The position numbers and the translations under genes were made by a program. Source: Alphaproteobacteria bacterium (GTDB lineage: Bacteria > Pseudomonadota > Alphaproteobacteria > Rhizobiales > OSC116). From it: 54,766 nt of DNA. Below the pieces are notes generated by a model that had not been told where the DNA came from, searched no databases, and saw only the letters and a list, made by a program, of their open reading frames with translations. Shown in pieces: positions 16,962 through 25,933 of the stretch; the stretch's first letter is position 1; every line of letters starts with the position of its first letter. Location: positions 1 through 54,766 of the forward strand of contig NVQL02000020.1 of the NCBI GenBank assembly GCA_002400495.2, given 5' to 3'.

Positions 16962-18227
16962 TTAAAGTTGGTCGTTCAGATCATCGCGCATTTCTGTAGC
17001 GGCTTCTTCTGGCGTCAATTCGCCAGTGGTGCCCGGTACGATATAATTGGTCCAAGCGTCGCCAAGCGGGGCGGCAGGCCCTGCAAGTATTGTGCGAGGA
17101 TCAAATATAGCTGTTGCCGCGAGGCTAGCATAATCGGACTGAGGCTTAAGAGCTGCAAAGCCTTCGCTTTCACGTACTTCGTTGAAAGCAGGAAGATGAC
17201 CAGCATCTGCCCAAGCGAGTGAATGTTGGTTCATCCAACCAATGACCTTGAGGACAGCTGCGCGTTTTTCAGCAGTTTGCTCAACTCCCGCATTTTGCGG
17301 AATGACGAAAGCGTGCGAGTCTGACCAAGATGCGGGTTGGTCAAACAACACAGGAAGCTGGATTGCGCCCCATTCGAACAATTCACCTTTGGATTTAAGG
17401 TCAGTGAATGTTGGCACTTCCCAGTTACCATTAATGTGGAAAGGCGTTTTCTTCGATACAAACATGGCAAGTGAGGCAGCATATTCAATTTGGGTTGGTG
17501 TCCAGCCGTTTTCGCTCCACCTAGCAATTGTTGCGGTTGCGGTGGTTAACTTGTCGACATTGTCACCCGGGAAAAAGCCGTCTTTTGGATCGTACATTGT
17601 GCCGCCCATTTGACCGAAATAGCTGTAGACTAGGCGGAAACGATCGGGAGTGGGAAAGGAAATACCAAACATGTCGCCATTGGTAAATTTGGCAAGAGCA
17701 GCTTCGAAATTTTCTAAACCATCTAAGCCAGTTGGCAGACCATCATCACCCAACATGCCTGCTTCGCCTAGCAATTCTCTGTTATAATAAAGAATATAGG
17801 CATGCACATCAAATGGGATGGCGTAACGGGCGCCATCTACTTTACTAGCAGAGATGGCCGCAGCGGAGTAATCGCTATCGGCAAGACCTGCCGTTTGTAA
17901 GTCCGCATCAGTAATCTCGGCCAAAGTGCCACTGCTGACTGCAAGTGGAATGCGAGACAAATGGTATGTCGCTACGTCTGGACCTTGGCCAACTGCGGCT
18001 GAGGTTTGTAGCTTGCTATAAAACGGGCTGCCCCATTCTAAAGTGGTGCCGTCAATTTGAATGTCACCTTCATGCTCAGTGTTAAATTCTTCAATCAGTG
18101 CTTTCATACGGACGCCGTCGCCGCCGCCCAAAAAATCCCACCATACTACGGTTTCTTGTGCGAATGCGTTCACACTCATTGCTAAAACGGTGCTCGAAAC
18201 GAGCGCTAAACGAAATAGAGATTTCAT
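16962..18227 (-). CDS. CUT1 sugar ABC transporter substrate-binding protein
   Basis: A 421-residue periplasmic protein of the SBP_bac_1 family. A signal peptide is clear (MKSLFRLALVSSTVLAMSVN, cleavage after FAQ or AFA), followed by ETVVWWDFLGGGDG. The hinge and binding-site pattern with GPDVATYHLSRIPL and DGARYAIPFDVHAYILYYN is typical of oligosaccharide binders. GGGAGG lies 7-8 nt before the ATG. It sits between the ATPase and the permeases, and an attenuator-like hairpin follows. The ligand is unknown. Confidence 0.9.
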   Translation of the reverse strand: MKSLFRLALVSSTVLAMSVNAFAQETVVWWDFLGGGDGVRMKALIEEFNTEHEGDIQIDGTTLEWGSPFYSKLQTSAAVGQGPDVATYHLSRIPLAVSSGTLAEITDADLQTAGLADSDYSAAAISASKVDGARYAIPFDVHAYILYYNRELLGEAGMLGDDGLPTGLDGLENFEAALAKFTNGDMFGISFPTPDRFRLVYSYFGQMGGTMYDPKDGFFPGDNVDKLTTATATIARWSENGWTPTQIEYAASLAMFVSKKTPFHINGNWEVPTFTDLKSKGELFEWGAIQLPVLFDQPASWSDSHAFVIPQNAGVEQTAEKRAAVLKVIGWMNQHSLAWADAGHLPAFNEVRESEGFAALKPQSDYASLAATAIFDPRTILAGPAAPLGDAWTNYIVPGTTGELTPEEAATEMRDDLNDQL

Positions 18228-18350
18228 CTTCTATCCTCCCAAAATTGCCCCATGCGTTAAGTTGATCAGGTAAAATACCTGCAACAGGTGGTGAGCTGCA
18301 TAGGGCTTATAAGCTGCACTAACCTGATATAAATAAAACTTTATTATTTG

Positions 18351-19484
18351 TCAGCTGACATGATAAGCTTTCCCCTGCTTATCAAAAATGTGAGTTTCGC
18401 TGAGGTTGATATTCAAGGAAACGGCGCTATTTGGTTCGAGGCGACTTTTGCCGATGTCTTCGGCGACGATGATTGTATTGTCTGAAAGCCGAACATGAAG
18501 CAAAGTGCGGTCACCAAGGCGTTCTACAATTTCCACCGTGCCTGACAGTTGGCCTTTTCCATTTTCAGCAACGCTCAATGCATCTGGCCTCACGCCGAAT
18601 GTAAGTGAATGATCAGTCGTTAGATCAGTGACGTTAATGTCTGTATTTATATTGGTGGTTCCAATAGATATGTTGGCTTTGCCATCTTTATTAGTGAATT
18701 GCGTGATTGGCATGAAATTCATTGCTGGAGACCCAATGAAGCCAGCGACGAAACGAGACACTGGCTTGGAATATATTTCCATTGGGGTGCCAACTTGCTC
18801 AATCTTACGATTATTCATAATTACAATGCGGTTGGCCAAAGTCATGGCTTCGGTTTGGTCATGAGTTACATAGACCATGGTTGCTTTGATGCGTTGATGC
18901 AGCTGCGCGAGTTCGATCCGGGTTCTTCCACGTAATGCTGCATCGAGATTGGACAATGGTTCATCGAGTAAAAAGGCGATTGGCTCTCGTACAATTGCCC
19001 TGCCGATGGCGACGCGTTGACGTTGGCCTCCTGACAGCTCGGCCGGCCGTCGATCAAGAAGTTGAGTGATTTCTAACGTGCTGGCTGCTTCATCAACGCG
19101 GCGAATGATTTCCTTTTTATCTGTACCGATATTTGTGAGCCCAAAGGACATGTTTTGGCGCACGGTCATATGAGGGTAGAGGGCATAATTTTGGAAAACC
19201 ATGGCGATTCCCCGTTTGTTTGGCGCCAATTGATCGACCCGACGATCACCAATATGAATTTGTCCCTCATCAATATCTTCAAGGCCAGCAATCATACGTA
19301 GCAAGGTTGATTTACCACAGCCAGACGGGCCCAAAAAAACGATAAATTCACCTGAATTAATATGTAGAGATATGTTCTCTAATATCTTGATGTTACCGAA
19401 GTTTTTGCAAACATTGGATAGATTAATACCGCTTTGATTGGCTGTCGAATGGTTATCATTATTGTTCTGCTTATGCTGAGTCAA
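18351..19484 (-). CDS. Sugar ABC transporter ATPase (UgpC/MsmK type)
   Basis: A 377-residue ABC ATPase of the MalK/UgpC group. Walker A is GPSGCGKST (residues 52-60), signature LSGGQRQR, Walker [16 protein letters not shown], and a C-terminal OB/TOBE regulatory part (residues about 245-377, with FGVRPDALS). The first 20 residues are a polar, asparagine-rich extension not needed for the fold, so a later start is possible. Its start overlaps the GH2 stop by 14 bp, tying import to hydrolysis. Confidence 0.92.
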   Translation of the reverse strand: MTQHKQNNNDNHSTANQSGINLSNVCKNFGNIKILENISLHINSGEFIVFLGPSGCGKSTLLRMIAGLEDIDEGQIHIGDRRVDQLAPNKRGIAMVFQNYALYPHMTVRQNMSFGLTNIGTDKKEIIRRVDEAASTLEITQLLDRRPAELSGGQRQRVAIGRAIVREPIAFLLDEPLSNLDAALRGRTRIELAQLHQRIKATMVYVTHDQTEAMTLANRIVIMNNRKIEQVGTPMEIYSKPVSRFVAGFIGSPAMNFMPITQFTNKDGKANISIGTTNINTDINVTDLTTDHSLTFGVRPDALSVAENGKGQLSGTVEIVERLGDRTLLHVRLSDNTIIVAEDIGKSRLEPNSAVSLNINLSETHIFDKQGKAYHVS

Positions 19485-22245
19485 TGGGGTGCTCCTTCGC
19501 AGTTTTTATCAAGGCATCGAACAAAGCCGTGGCCACTGGATCGGCCAAAGGTGCTTCACCCGTTAAGCGCAATGTGGTGGCAACAACGTTGCCTCGGCCC
19601 ACGCGCTTTTGACCAATGATGGTTGCAGGTTTATGTACCCACCCCACGACCATGCCAGCCCAAACATTTGAACCAAATTCCCATGGTTTAAATCCCTCTA
19701 ATAGGTAATGAGGTACGACGTTGGAAAAGGATAAATCGAATAGGGGGCCACCTGGAATCTCAGCAAAGGCGTTCTCTCGGCGAATCCAGCTGAAACCAGC
19801 GATCCAATCGCCGCGCCAGATTGTACCTGTGCGTTCAATTAGGGTTATTCCGGGTAAATGTTGATCAACGCTTGGTTGCATTTTTTCCCCGCCGACAATC
19901 ATGTTTCGATGCAGTGCCTCACCATCAGGCATATCGGTTCTCAGGTTATTATTTGTTTCAACTGATCCATCTGCCAAAATCAAACAACGTCCGCCTGCCT
20001 TTATCGTCTCTAAATCGGCGCTATTTACCGCGTGGCAAAGATGTATGTCTGCTTGTTCTGCGGAGGTGATTTGATAGCCTAAGCCTCGCGCATATTTTGC
20101 CAATTCTGTATCTGCCGTTGACAAGGTTGGTAGCTTGTCGGTTTTGCGGTTGGCGTATAAGGCAATTTCGCAGATATTTTTTGCTAATATTTTGCCATCT
20201 GCCTCTAGAGTGAAGTCAATAACCGCTGTGCGGTTTTTTGAAACTTGCGGCATTTTAAACCATTCAGTGTCTAGCGTAACTGTTGAGGTTTTGCCGACTG
20301 CAGAAATTGATGCCGATCCAGTAACATCTCCGCTCCAGCTGAGCATTGCGCCTTCTGGGATGGTGAGGCCACCTGTTGCAAGAGTGATGGTGATTTTGAG
20401 GTTTTCACCACTATAAGCCGCGTATCTTGTTGGGCGTGGAACGATGACAATATCAGCATTGATCTGAGCGAATACATCGTGAAATACCCGTGGGTTGCGC
20501 TTCATATCGAGTAAGCCGTTGGCCTCCCAATGTACATCGGTAAGCTCAGTGATCACATAACCCATAATAGATGGGTGCAAGCGCATCGTTTCAATCTCGT
20601 AGCGCAGATTGTCATATTGATACCATTGTGTGGCTTCTATAAACTTATCGAAAGAGCCAAAAGTCTGTTTCATGTCAAGTTCGTCAAAACGATTTTCGAT
20701 GCCATGGGGCAGGGTAACTCCATCGCCCCAGAAACTACCTTGCTCGAACCAGTGAGGTTCACGGCCATCTTCGTTGCGCAATTTAGCTGGGTCTGGCAAC
20801 CCCCAGACGCCAAATTCTGAGACGATTAGAGGTTCGTCACCTGTCCGTTCGGCGTCGCCTAAGCCTGAAAATGTCCAATCAGCGCCATTTGCAAATTGTT
20901 CGGTGATGTCGTCCCATTCTTGCCGACGTTCGGGTATCGAGCGGTAATAATGATAATCATTGATGTCGGTTTTAAGATGAAAATTGGGGAAACAAGCTGA
21001 ATTGTCAACAACTAGACGTGTCGGGTCTTCTGCTTTTAACCAATCAAAGGTGTCTTTGAGCCAAGCTCTGTGCTCTGAATTTTCGACGAGGCGTGTGCCC
21101 CAATCCTCGTTAATTATAGTCCATGCAATAATTGATGGATGATTACGATCACGATCCAGAATTCCCTGCATCGTTTCGCGTATGCGCTCCGCGGAACGGG
21201 TGGTGAAATTAGCAACATTAGGAATTTCAGTCCAGACCAAAAGGCCAAAACGGTCAGCTACATCATAATAACGAGTGTCTGGTATTTTGATATGACAGCG
21301 TAATAAATTGAGACCAAGATGCTTGGCTTTGCGCGCTTGATCTTCAAGAAATTCTAGTGAAGGTGTTGTATATATGGTGTCAGGATAATAATCTTGATCG
21401 AGCGCGCCACGCATATATAAAGGTTCGCCGTTCAATAATATTTGTCCATTAAGGGTTTTAATGGTTCGAAAGCCCGCTGTCTCGACAATCATATCGATAC
21501 CATCGCCTAAATTAACGCTTACAGTATAAAGGTTTGGCTGATCTGGCGACCAAAGTTTGGCATTAGGTACGCTGAGTGTGGCAGATACCTTTGGTTGTGC
21601 ATTAACAGTGGTTTCTGCAACAATATTGCCATCGGCATCGGTCACTTCGATTGTGGCGTTTAGGTCTGTGGCGGTATCAGTAAAGGCAAGTTCGATCGCC
21701 ATCACGCCATCTGCATCTGCGTCGATCATAACTTGTTTGATATGTCTTGGATCTCGTGCTTCCAAGCTAACTGATTGCCATAGACCACCAATTTGGCCAT
21801 ACCAACTGAGTTTGCCATGAGGTATCTCGTCAAATGGGAATTCTGGATATTTAGAATTATCTGCCGAAGGGGCGATAACACGGACTTCAATCTCATTTTG
21901 AGCGCGTAGCAATGATGATGGTAGGATAAATTCAAATGGTAAAAAGGCGCCTTCGTGACTGCCAATTGATTGCCCATTGAGCAAAACTTCACAAAAATAG
22001 CTGACGGCACAGAATTTTATAACAATTTCCTCGGCACCCCAGCTTTCAGGGAGGGAAAAACTGCGCTTATATGTCGCTGCGCCACTCGAGTTGACGAGTT
22101 CAGGGAATAGCGATTGCCAGGGTGCCGGGACTTTAGCATCCCGCCACGAATCGTTTTCGTATCGGAAGTGCCAAATGCCATCGAGTGATAGACTCCGACG
22201 TGTTGGTGATGAAGTTTTCAATTCGATGATTTTTTCTGAGTTCAT
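19471..22245 (-). CDS. Glycoside hydrolase family 2 enzyme
   Basis: A 924-residue GH2 enzyme of the beta-galactosidase/beta-glucuronidase/beta-mannosidase group. Order of domains: N-terminal jelly-roll (about 15-165, with [10 protein letters not shown]), immunoglobulin-like (170-265), TIM barrel (270-600), then extra beta-rich and C-terminal domains. The acid/base glutamate is E380 in [12 protein letters not shown] and the nucleophile is probably E477 in [10 protein letters not shown]. No signal peptide is seen, so it acts in the cytoplasm on imported glycosides. First gene of the leftward operon GH2, ATPase, binding protein, two permeases. Linkage and sugar cannot be told from sequence alone. 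Confidence 0.9.
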   Translation of the reverse strand: MNSEKIIELKTSSPTRRSLSLDGIWHFRYENDSWRDAKVPAPWQSLFPELVNSSGAATYKRSFSLPESWGAEEIVIKFCAVSYFCEVLLNGQSIGSHEGAFLPFEFILPSSLLRAQNEIEVRVIAPSADNSKYPEFPFDEIPHGKLSWYGQIGGLWQSVSLEARDPRHIKQVMIDADADGVMAIELAFTDTATDLNATIEVTDADGNIVAETTVNAQPKVSATLSVPNAKLWSPDQPNLYTVSVNLGDGIDMIVETAGFRTIKTLNGQILLNGEPLYMRGALDQDYYPDTIYTTPSLEFLEDQARKAKHLGLNLLRCHIKIPDTRYYDVADRFGLLVWTEIPNVANFTTRSAERIRETMQGILDRDRNHPSIIAWTIINEDWGTRLVENSEHRAWLKDTFDWLKAEDPTRLVVDNSACFPNFHLKTDINDYHYYRSIPERRQEWDDITEQFANGADWTFSGLGDAERTGDEPLIVSEFGVWGLPDPAKLRNEDGREPHWFEQGSFWGDGVTLPHGIENRFDELDMKQTFGSFDKFIEATQWYQYDNLRYEIETMRLHPSIMGYVITELTDVHWEANGLLDMKRNPRVFHDVFAQINADIVIVPRPTRYAAYSGENLKITITLATGGLTIPEGAMLSWSGDVTGSASISAVGKTSTVTLDTEWFKMPQVSKNRTAVIDFTLEADGKILAKNICEIALYANRKTDKLPTLSTADTELAKYARGLGYQITSAEQADIHLCHAVNSADLETIKAGGRCLILADGSVETNNNLRTDMPDGEALHRNMIVGGEKMQPSVDQHLPGITLIERTGTIWRGDWIAGFSWIRRENAFAEIPGGPLFDLSFSNVVPHYLLEGFKPWEFGSNVWAGMVVGWVHKPATIIGQKRVGRGNVVATTLRLTGEAPLADPVATALFDALIKTAKEHPIDSA

Positions 22246-22268
22246 TAGTTTTCTTTTTTATCAATATT

Positions 22269-22291
22269 ATTAATATTAGTTATAATATTAG
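22269..22291. promoter_or_regulatory. Operator-like repeats upstream of GH2 operon
   Basis: Two copies of TAATATTAG separated by TTA lie 25-45 bp before the GH2 start codon. Since TAATATTA is its own reverse complement, the pair also reads as an inverted repeat. The core AGTTATAATATTAG recurs exactly upstream of the leftward LacI gene (about 24840). A shared LacI-family operator is the simplest reading, although AT-rich sequence makes chance matches easier. Confidence 0.45.
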
Positions 22292-22702
22292 CATATTCAC
22301 GGTGAAATGAAATAGCAAGCAAAAAGATAAGCACTTGTGTATTAGCTATTGCCATAATCTTGAGAGACGCAGGTTACTTGTCTTTCTCGTAATGGATTTA
22401 AAAAATATTATATCTTCGCTGTTGAGTTGCGACTGAATGGTTTTTCAAGAGCACTTTATTAGAACCGATTTGGTAAATATTATTTACGATGAGATTGATG
22501 GCAAAAACACACCTTTTCATATTCGGATCAACTTTTGTAAATCAAAAAAGCATCAATCAATACTTGGCAATATCTAACGAATGCGGTATGAAAATTAGGG
22601 ATTTAAAAATTGATCATGCATTTTTTTTTGAAATAGGTTTGCTTGGATAGACCTTAGGTAATTGACTGATGCGTAAATGATAAACTAAGAGAGGATGAAG
22701 CT
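22292..22702. other. Divergent intergenic region, GH2 operon / LacI gene
   Basis: About 410 bp of AT-rich DNA separating the leftward GH2 operon from the rightward LacI-type gene. Apart from the operator-like repeats next to the GH2 start I see no clear promoter, RNA or long repeat. A run of nine T's lies near 22621-22629, which is not preceded by a stable stem. Confidence 0.35.
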
Positions 22703-23728
22703 TTGGTGAAGAAACATGCAACCATGCTAGATGTGGCAGAGTTAGCTGGAGTGTCTCAGGCCACAGTTTCGCTTGTCTTGAACGGTGTTCAGAATGCCCG
22801 CGTTTCGAAATCGACCCAAACGCGTATATTTGAAGCGGCGGATACTCTTGAGTACAGGAAAGGTAAAGCCCATGCGGTGCCTGAGGGGCGTAATCGTGTT
22901 ATTGGATTGATTATCGATGAAGTTTCCACAACACCTTTTGCGGGGCCATTCATTGAAGGCGCTCGCGATGAAGCGGCGTTACAAGATGTCGCTGTCGCTA
23001 CTTTTTGTACGCGTTCTGACCCAGCTTTAGAGAAAGCAGCAATTGACTTGCTGGTTGCACAAAAAACCATAGGTATCATTTATACTTCACTGATAACAAG
23101 ACAAGTTAGTGTGCCAGATAGCTTTTCTAAGTTGCCTTTAGTTTTGCTTAATTGTTACGAAGGTAAATTGCGCTATCCATCGGTTGTGCCTGGGGATATT
23201 GTGGGCGGATATGCAGCCACCGAAATATTATTAAAAGCTGGGCATCGCCGTATTGCTCACCTCGCAGGAGAAAATGTCATAGAGGCATCAATTGATCGAG
23301 AAAAAGGTTTTCGACAAGCGATGGCAGAATGGCAGGTTCCGGTGGAAGAAAAATTTATTTCACCAGGTGGCTGGACATTGCATGGTGGTCGCGAGAGAGC
23401 CTTGGCATTGCTGTCGCTGGAGACTAGACCTACGGCTATTTTTTGCTTTAATGATCGAATGGCAATCGGCTGTTATGAAGCCGCGCGCACGCTTGGCATT
23501 TCCATCCCCGAAGAACTTTCTGTGATCGGGTTTGATAATGACGAATTGTCAGGCTATCTTGATCCTCGCCTCTCCACTATGCAATTGCCGCATGAGGAAA
23601 TGGCGCGTTGGTCAGTCGCTCAACTGCTTGACGGCTATGATGCTGCAGACCAAGATTTGCGAAAACAAAAAATAAAAATTGAATGCGAGATTGTTGATAG
23701 AGACTCCATCGCGCCACCAAAGGTTTAG
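22703..23728 (+). CDS. LacI family transcriptional regulator
   Basis: A 341-residue repressor-type protein. The LacI HTH is at residues 8-28 (MLDVAELAGVSQATVSLVLN), and the periplasmic-binding-protein-like effector domain fills residues 60-335 with GHRRIAHLAGE and IFCFNDRMAIGCYEA. It begins with TTG (22703) or GTG (22706); GAGAGGA lies 8-11 nt upstream and no ATG precedes the HTH. Divergent from the GH2 operon, so it is the prime candidate to control it. It ends 2 bp from the convergent second LacI gene, of which it is a clear paralogue. Confidence 0.9.
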   Translation: MVKKHATMLDVAELAGVSQATVSLVLNGVQNARVSKSTQTRIFEAADTLEYRKGKAHAVPEGRNRVIGLIIDEVSTTPFAGPFIEGARDEAALQDVAVATFCTRSDPALEKAAIDLLVAQKTIGIIYTSLITRQVSVPDSFSKLPLVLLNCYEGKLRYPSVVPGDIVGGYAATEILLKAGHRRIAHLAGENVIEASIDREKGFRQAMAEWQVPVEEKFISPGGWTLHGGRERALALLSLETRPTAIFCFNDRMAIGCYEAARTLGISIPEELSVIGFDNDELSGYLDPRLSTMQLPHEEMARWSVAQLLDGYDAADQDLRKQKIKIECEIVDRDSIAPPKV

Positions 23729-23730
23729 CT

Positions 23731-24807
23731 TCAGGTATTGCGTGGTTTCGCAACTGATTCACGTTCGATTAAAGAGCATTCTATCTTGACGATTGCGTGG
23801 TGACTTTGATCTGAGTTCAATAAGTTTTCAAACTGCTCAACAGCCCATTGACCCATTGCTCGATGAGGGAGAATTGATGTGGTTAGTTGCGGGTGCAAAT
23901 GACGTGAAATATCTTCATCATCAAAGCCGATGACTGACATGTCGCGTGGTATATTTAAGCCAGCTTCCTTTAACGCCTCGTAACAACCAATAGCAGTGCG
24001 GTCATTTTGACAAAAAATTGCGGTGGGAATGTTTTTAAGCCCCAAAAGTTTATTGGTTGCTTCGTAGCCGGAACTTGCTGACCAATCTCCCTCAACCACT
24101 AAGGAGGAATCAAAAGGAATGTCTGCGGTTGCTAATGCACGGCGATAGCCTTTTAAACGGTCTTGAGCTGCCTCCATCCACAATTCACCCGTTATTATTG
24201 CGATGCGACGATGCCCCTTTTTGATTAGGTGTTGAGTGCTTCGTTGGCCGCCAGCTACTTCACTTGGAATCACGGTTGGTAATGTCTTGGAGGCCGAATA
24301 GCAGTTTAGCAAAAGCACAGGAATATCGAGTTCATAAACCTTAGAGCTTAATTCAATTTTTCTGGTGAAAATGGTCATGAAAACCAGCATAGATACGCCT
24401 TGGGCAACCATTGCTTGAATGGTTTCTGCCTCTGTTTCGGTGCTACCCAAAGTCTGAGAAACCAAAACAAGAAATCCATTGGCTTGCGCAGCGTGACAAA
24501 CGCCTTCTATTGCGTTTATTGCTTCGGGACTTGTAGCTAACTGATCGACAATAAACCCAATAGATTTGCTTCTAATGGGTGTTGTGGTGGCTTTCTTGGA
24601 ACTGGAGACATAACCGAGTTTCTGGACTGCCTGTAAAATCCGTTCCTTGGTTTTTGTAGAGAGCTTTACAGTCGATGACTGATTGAGAACAAATGAGACT
24701 GTCGCTTGGGAGCAACCAGCTTCGCGTGCAATATCAGTCATTGTAACGCGTTTTGAACTACGACGCTGCAAGCCTTTAGCCTTCGCATTGCTATTTTTAT
24801 CTGACAA
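23731..24807 (-). CDS. LacI family transcriptional regulator (paralogue)
   Basis: A 358-residue LacI-family protein. Residues 1-20 are a basic polar extension, then the HTH (MTDIAREAGCSQATVSFVLN) and the effector domain. It shares with its neighbour LLNCY, GHRRIA, the AIFCxNDRxAIGCYEA block and SVIGFDxxxIS-type ending, so the two probably arose by duplication or sense related ligands. Its upstream region (24830-24855) carries the operator-like core that also lies before the GH2 operon, which suggests autoregulation or cross-regulation. Confidence 0.9.
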   Translation of the reverse strand: MSDKNSNAKAKGLQRRSSKRVTMTDIAREAGCSQATVSFVLNQSSTVKLSTKTKERILQAVQKLGYVSSSKKATTTPIRSKSIGFIVDQLATSPEAINAIEGVCHAAQANGFLVLVSQTLGSTETEAETIQAMVAQGVSMLVFMTIFTRKIELSSKVYELDIPVLLLNCYSASKTLPTVIPSEVAGGQRSTQHLIKKGHRRIAIITGELWMEAAQDRLKGYRRALATADIPFDSSLVVEGDWSASSGYEATNKLLGLKNIPTAIFCQNDRTAIGCYEALKEAGLNIPRDMSVIGFDDEDISRHLHPQLTTSILPHRAMGQWAVEQFENLLNSDQSHHAIVKIECSLIERESVAKPRNT

Positions 24808-24829
24808 AATATAATCTCCAAGCTAAATA

Positions 24830-24857
24830 ATCAGTAATAAGTTATAATATTAGTTAT
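24830..24857. promoter_or_regulatory. Operator-like quasi-palindrome upstream of second LacI gene
   Basis: A near-perfect 25-bp inverted repeat with outer arms TAATAA and TTATTA and central AGTTATAATATTAG. The 14-bp core is identical to the one 30 bp before the GH2 gene. Its distance from the gene start (about 25-50 bp) fits a repressor site. Binding by either LacI protein is inferred. Confidence 0.5.
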
Positions 24858-25035
24858 TAAAATATCAAATATATTAATGGATGGCAACAAATATTTACGA
24901 TTAATAGGAATCGCATTGACAATGGTCATGTCCCGCTTTCGTGCCGCTCCGTGTATCCATTCAAGCAGCGATTTGTTCAAAAGCCAAGCGGCTTATTGTT
25001 CCAATTGCTATGAAACACGATTAGCCCACCTAAAC
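24858..25035. other. Intergenic DNA, left part of gene graveyard
   Basis: About 180 bp between the LacI promoter and the first recognisable gene relic. A plus-strand open frame spans 24877-25398 but has no Shine-Dalgarno, no recognisable motif, and is crossed by relics on both strands, so I do not accept it as a gene. Minus-strand text hints at another eroded gene, which I could not identify. Confidence 0.3.
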
Positions 25036-25110
25036 TTCGCGCGCTTCGCCATGTACTTTCAGCCAGGCGCTAAAGCTTTCCTGTTTTGTAAAGAAAATCA
25101 ATTCTGCCAT
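25036..25110 (-). pseudogene. YdeI/OmpD-associated-like gene, N-terminal relic
   Basis: From ATG 25110 the minus strand reads MAELIFFTKQESFSAWLKV, then HGEAREV and a TAG where family members usually have tryptophan (REVWVGF). This matches the start of YdeI/OmpD-associated family proteins (phenylalanine-x-serine/alanine-tryptophan-leucine pattern). Only about 25 codons survive; the following reading frames carry further stops. It is a broken gene start. The match rests on a short motif, hence moderate confidence. Confidence 0.4.
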
Positions 25111-25196
25111 CCTTTAGACTCCATGCTTAGTAACCAGCTCAGTTCTCAGTCAGGGAAATACTGTCTGGTATTTATTCGGCTTCTTGGGTGTCTCAA

Positions 25197-25225
25197 CCTG
25201 CCCTCCGATAAAGTCGGAGGGCAGG
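25197..25225. repeat. 12-bp perfect stem-loop
   Basis: CCTGCCCTCCGA, loop TAAAG, TCGGAGGGCAGG: a perfect GC-rich 12-bp stem in AT-rich surroundings. It follows, on the minus strand, the eroded alpha/beta hydrolase end, so it may have been that gene's terminator without a T-run, or a REP-like element. No second copy was seen in the window. Confidence 0.6.
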
Positions 25226-25270
25226 CCTACTTTGGCGCTGTTGACACTAAACGACCGCCTTCTTCTCCAG

Positions 25271-25333
25271 TCACTTTAAAATCACTTGATTTGTTTCTTC
25301 AGGCATTTCCTGCTGAATACAATGACCACAATC
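25271..25333 (-). pseudogene. Alpha/beta hydrolase, C-terminal relic
   Basis: The minus strand reads DCGHCIQQEMPEETNQVILK before TGA. The pattern CGHxxQQExPEExN is the C-terminal catalytic-histidine region of epoxide-hydrolase and haloalkane-dehalogenase-like proteins. Everything upstream of about 25333 is lost; there the sequence switches to a HipB-like relic on the other strand. A deletion or rearrangement joined the two fragments. Confidence 0.5.
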
Positions 25334-25334
25334 A

Positions 25335-25451
25335 AGGCTGCGGTTCATTGTTGACCTTGAGAAAGGTAAACCGACCTGCCAGCTCGCAAAGGTTCTGACA
25401 GTGCTGCAAACGTTGGGTATAAAAGTTCAGCTATATGGCCCCCGCTTTTGA
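25335..25451 (+). pseudogene. HipB-like antitoxin, C-terminal relic
   Basis: The plus strand from 25341 reads RFIVDLEKGKPT, then CQLAKVLTVLQTLGIKVQL and YGPRF before TGA at 25449. This is the end of a HipB/Y4mF-type Xre antitoxin (second half of the helix-turn-helix domain plus the beta tail). The first half and the start codon are missing. It lies 180 bp before the intact hipBA pair, in the same direction, but its sequence differs from the intact antitoxin, so it is a remnant of a different module. Confidence 0.55.
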
Positions 25452-25630
25452 TGCTATGTCTGGTGATGGTAAGTGCATTTAAAATGTTAATGCTTCACGC
25501 CTACTATAGAGTTTTACCTTGCTCCGCAGGAATTTATTTCGTTTCTCTGGTTCTTATTTCCAAGTTAAAACTTGCATAATTCCGTTTTTATGCTATCTTG
25601 TGATTATATAAACCGCATAAAGTCGATATT
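25452..25630. other. hipBA upstream region
   Basis: About 180 bp of AT-rich DNA before hipB. TATAAA-like and TTGTGATTATATAA sequences near 25598-25612 could form the promoter autoregulated by HipB. I found no clean operator palindrome. No Shine-Dalgarno of note precedes the ATG at 25631 (GTCGATATT). Confidence 0.35.
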
Positions 25631-25933
25631 ATGAAGTCAAAAATCACAATTACCCCAGCCACGAAACGAGAGCTGCGTATCCTTGGGACAAAGCTAAGAG
25701 AGGCACGATTGCGTCGTGAATTACCGCAGTCGCTGATAGCGGAGCGTGCTTCAGTGAGTACGGACACCATTGGTCGAATTGAAAAAGGTGACGCGAGGGT
25801 AAGTGTCGGTGCTTACGCTATGGTGATGCAGGCTCTTGGTCTGTTAGAAGGCTGGGGCAATATTACAGATAGCCTAGGAGAAGAGTTAGCCGAAGAACAG
25901 TTGCGAAAACGCGCGCCTAAGGAAACGTCATGA
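25631..25933 (+). CDS. hipB: HipB-type antitoxin (Xre family)
   Basis: A 100-residue Cro/C1-type DNA-binding protein. The helix-turn-helix covers residues 22-75 (LREARLRRELPQSLIAERAS, then TDTIGRIEKGD). The C-terminal tail is acidic and basic (GEELAEEQLRKRAPK). Its stop overlaps the hipA start by 4 bp (ATGA), the classic antitoxin-toxin coupling. It should bind and neutralise HipA and repress its own promoter. Members of this branch are annotated simply as helix-turn-helix regulators because they differ from E. coli HipB. Confidence 0.8.
   Translation: MKSKITITPATKRELRILGTKLREARLRRELPQSLIAERASVSTDTIGRIEKGDARVSVGAYAMVMQALGLLEGWGNITDSLGEELAEEQLRKRAPKETS

Noticed and set aside
25197..25225. CRISPR repeat or REP-array unit
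   Set aside because: Only one copy of the stem-loop is present in the window, without spacers or neighbouring copies.
24877..25398. 173-codon plus-strand open frame
   Set aside because: No Shine-Dalgarno, no recognisable motif, and it crosses relics of other genes on both strands; likely chance in decayed DNA.
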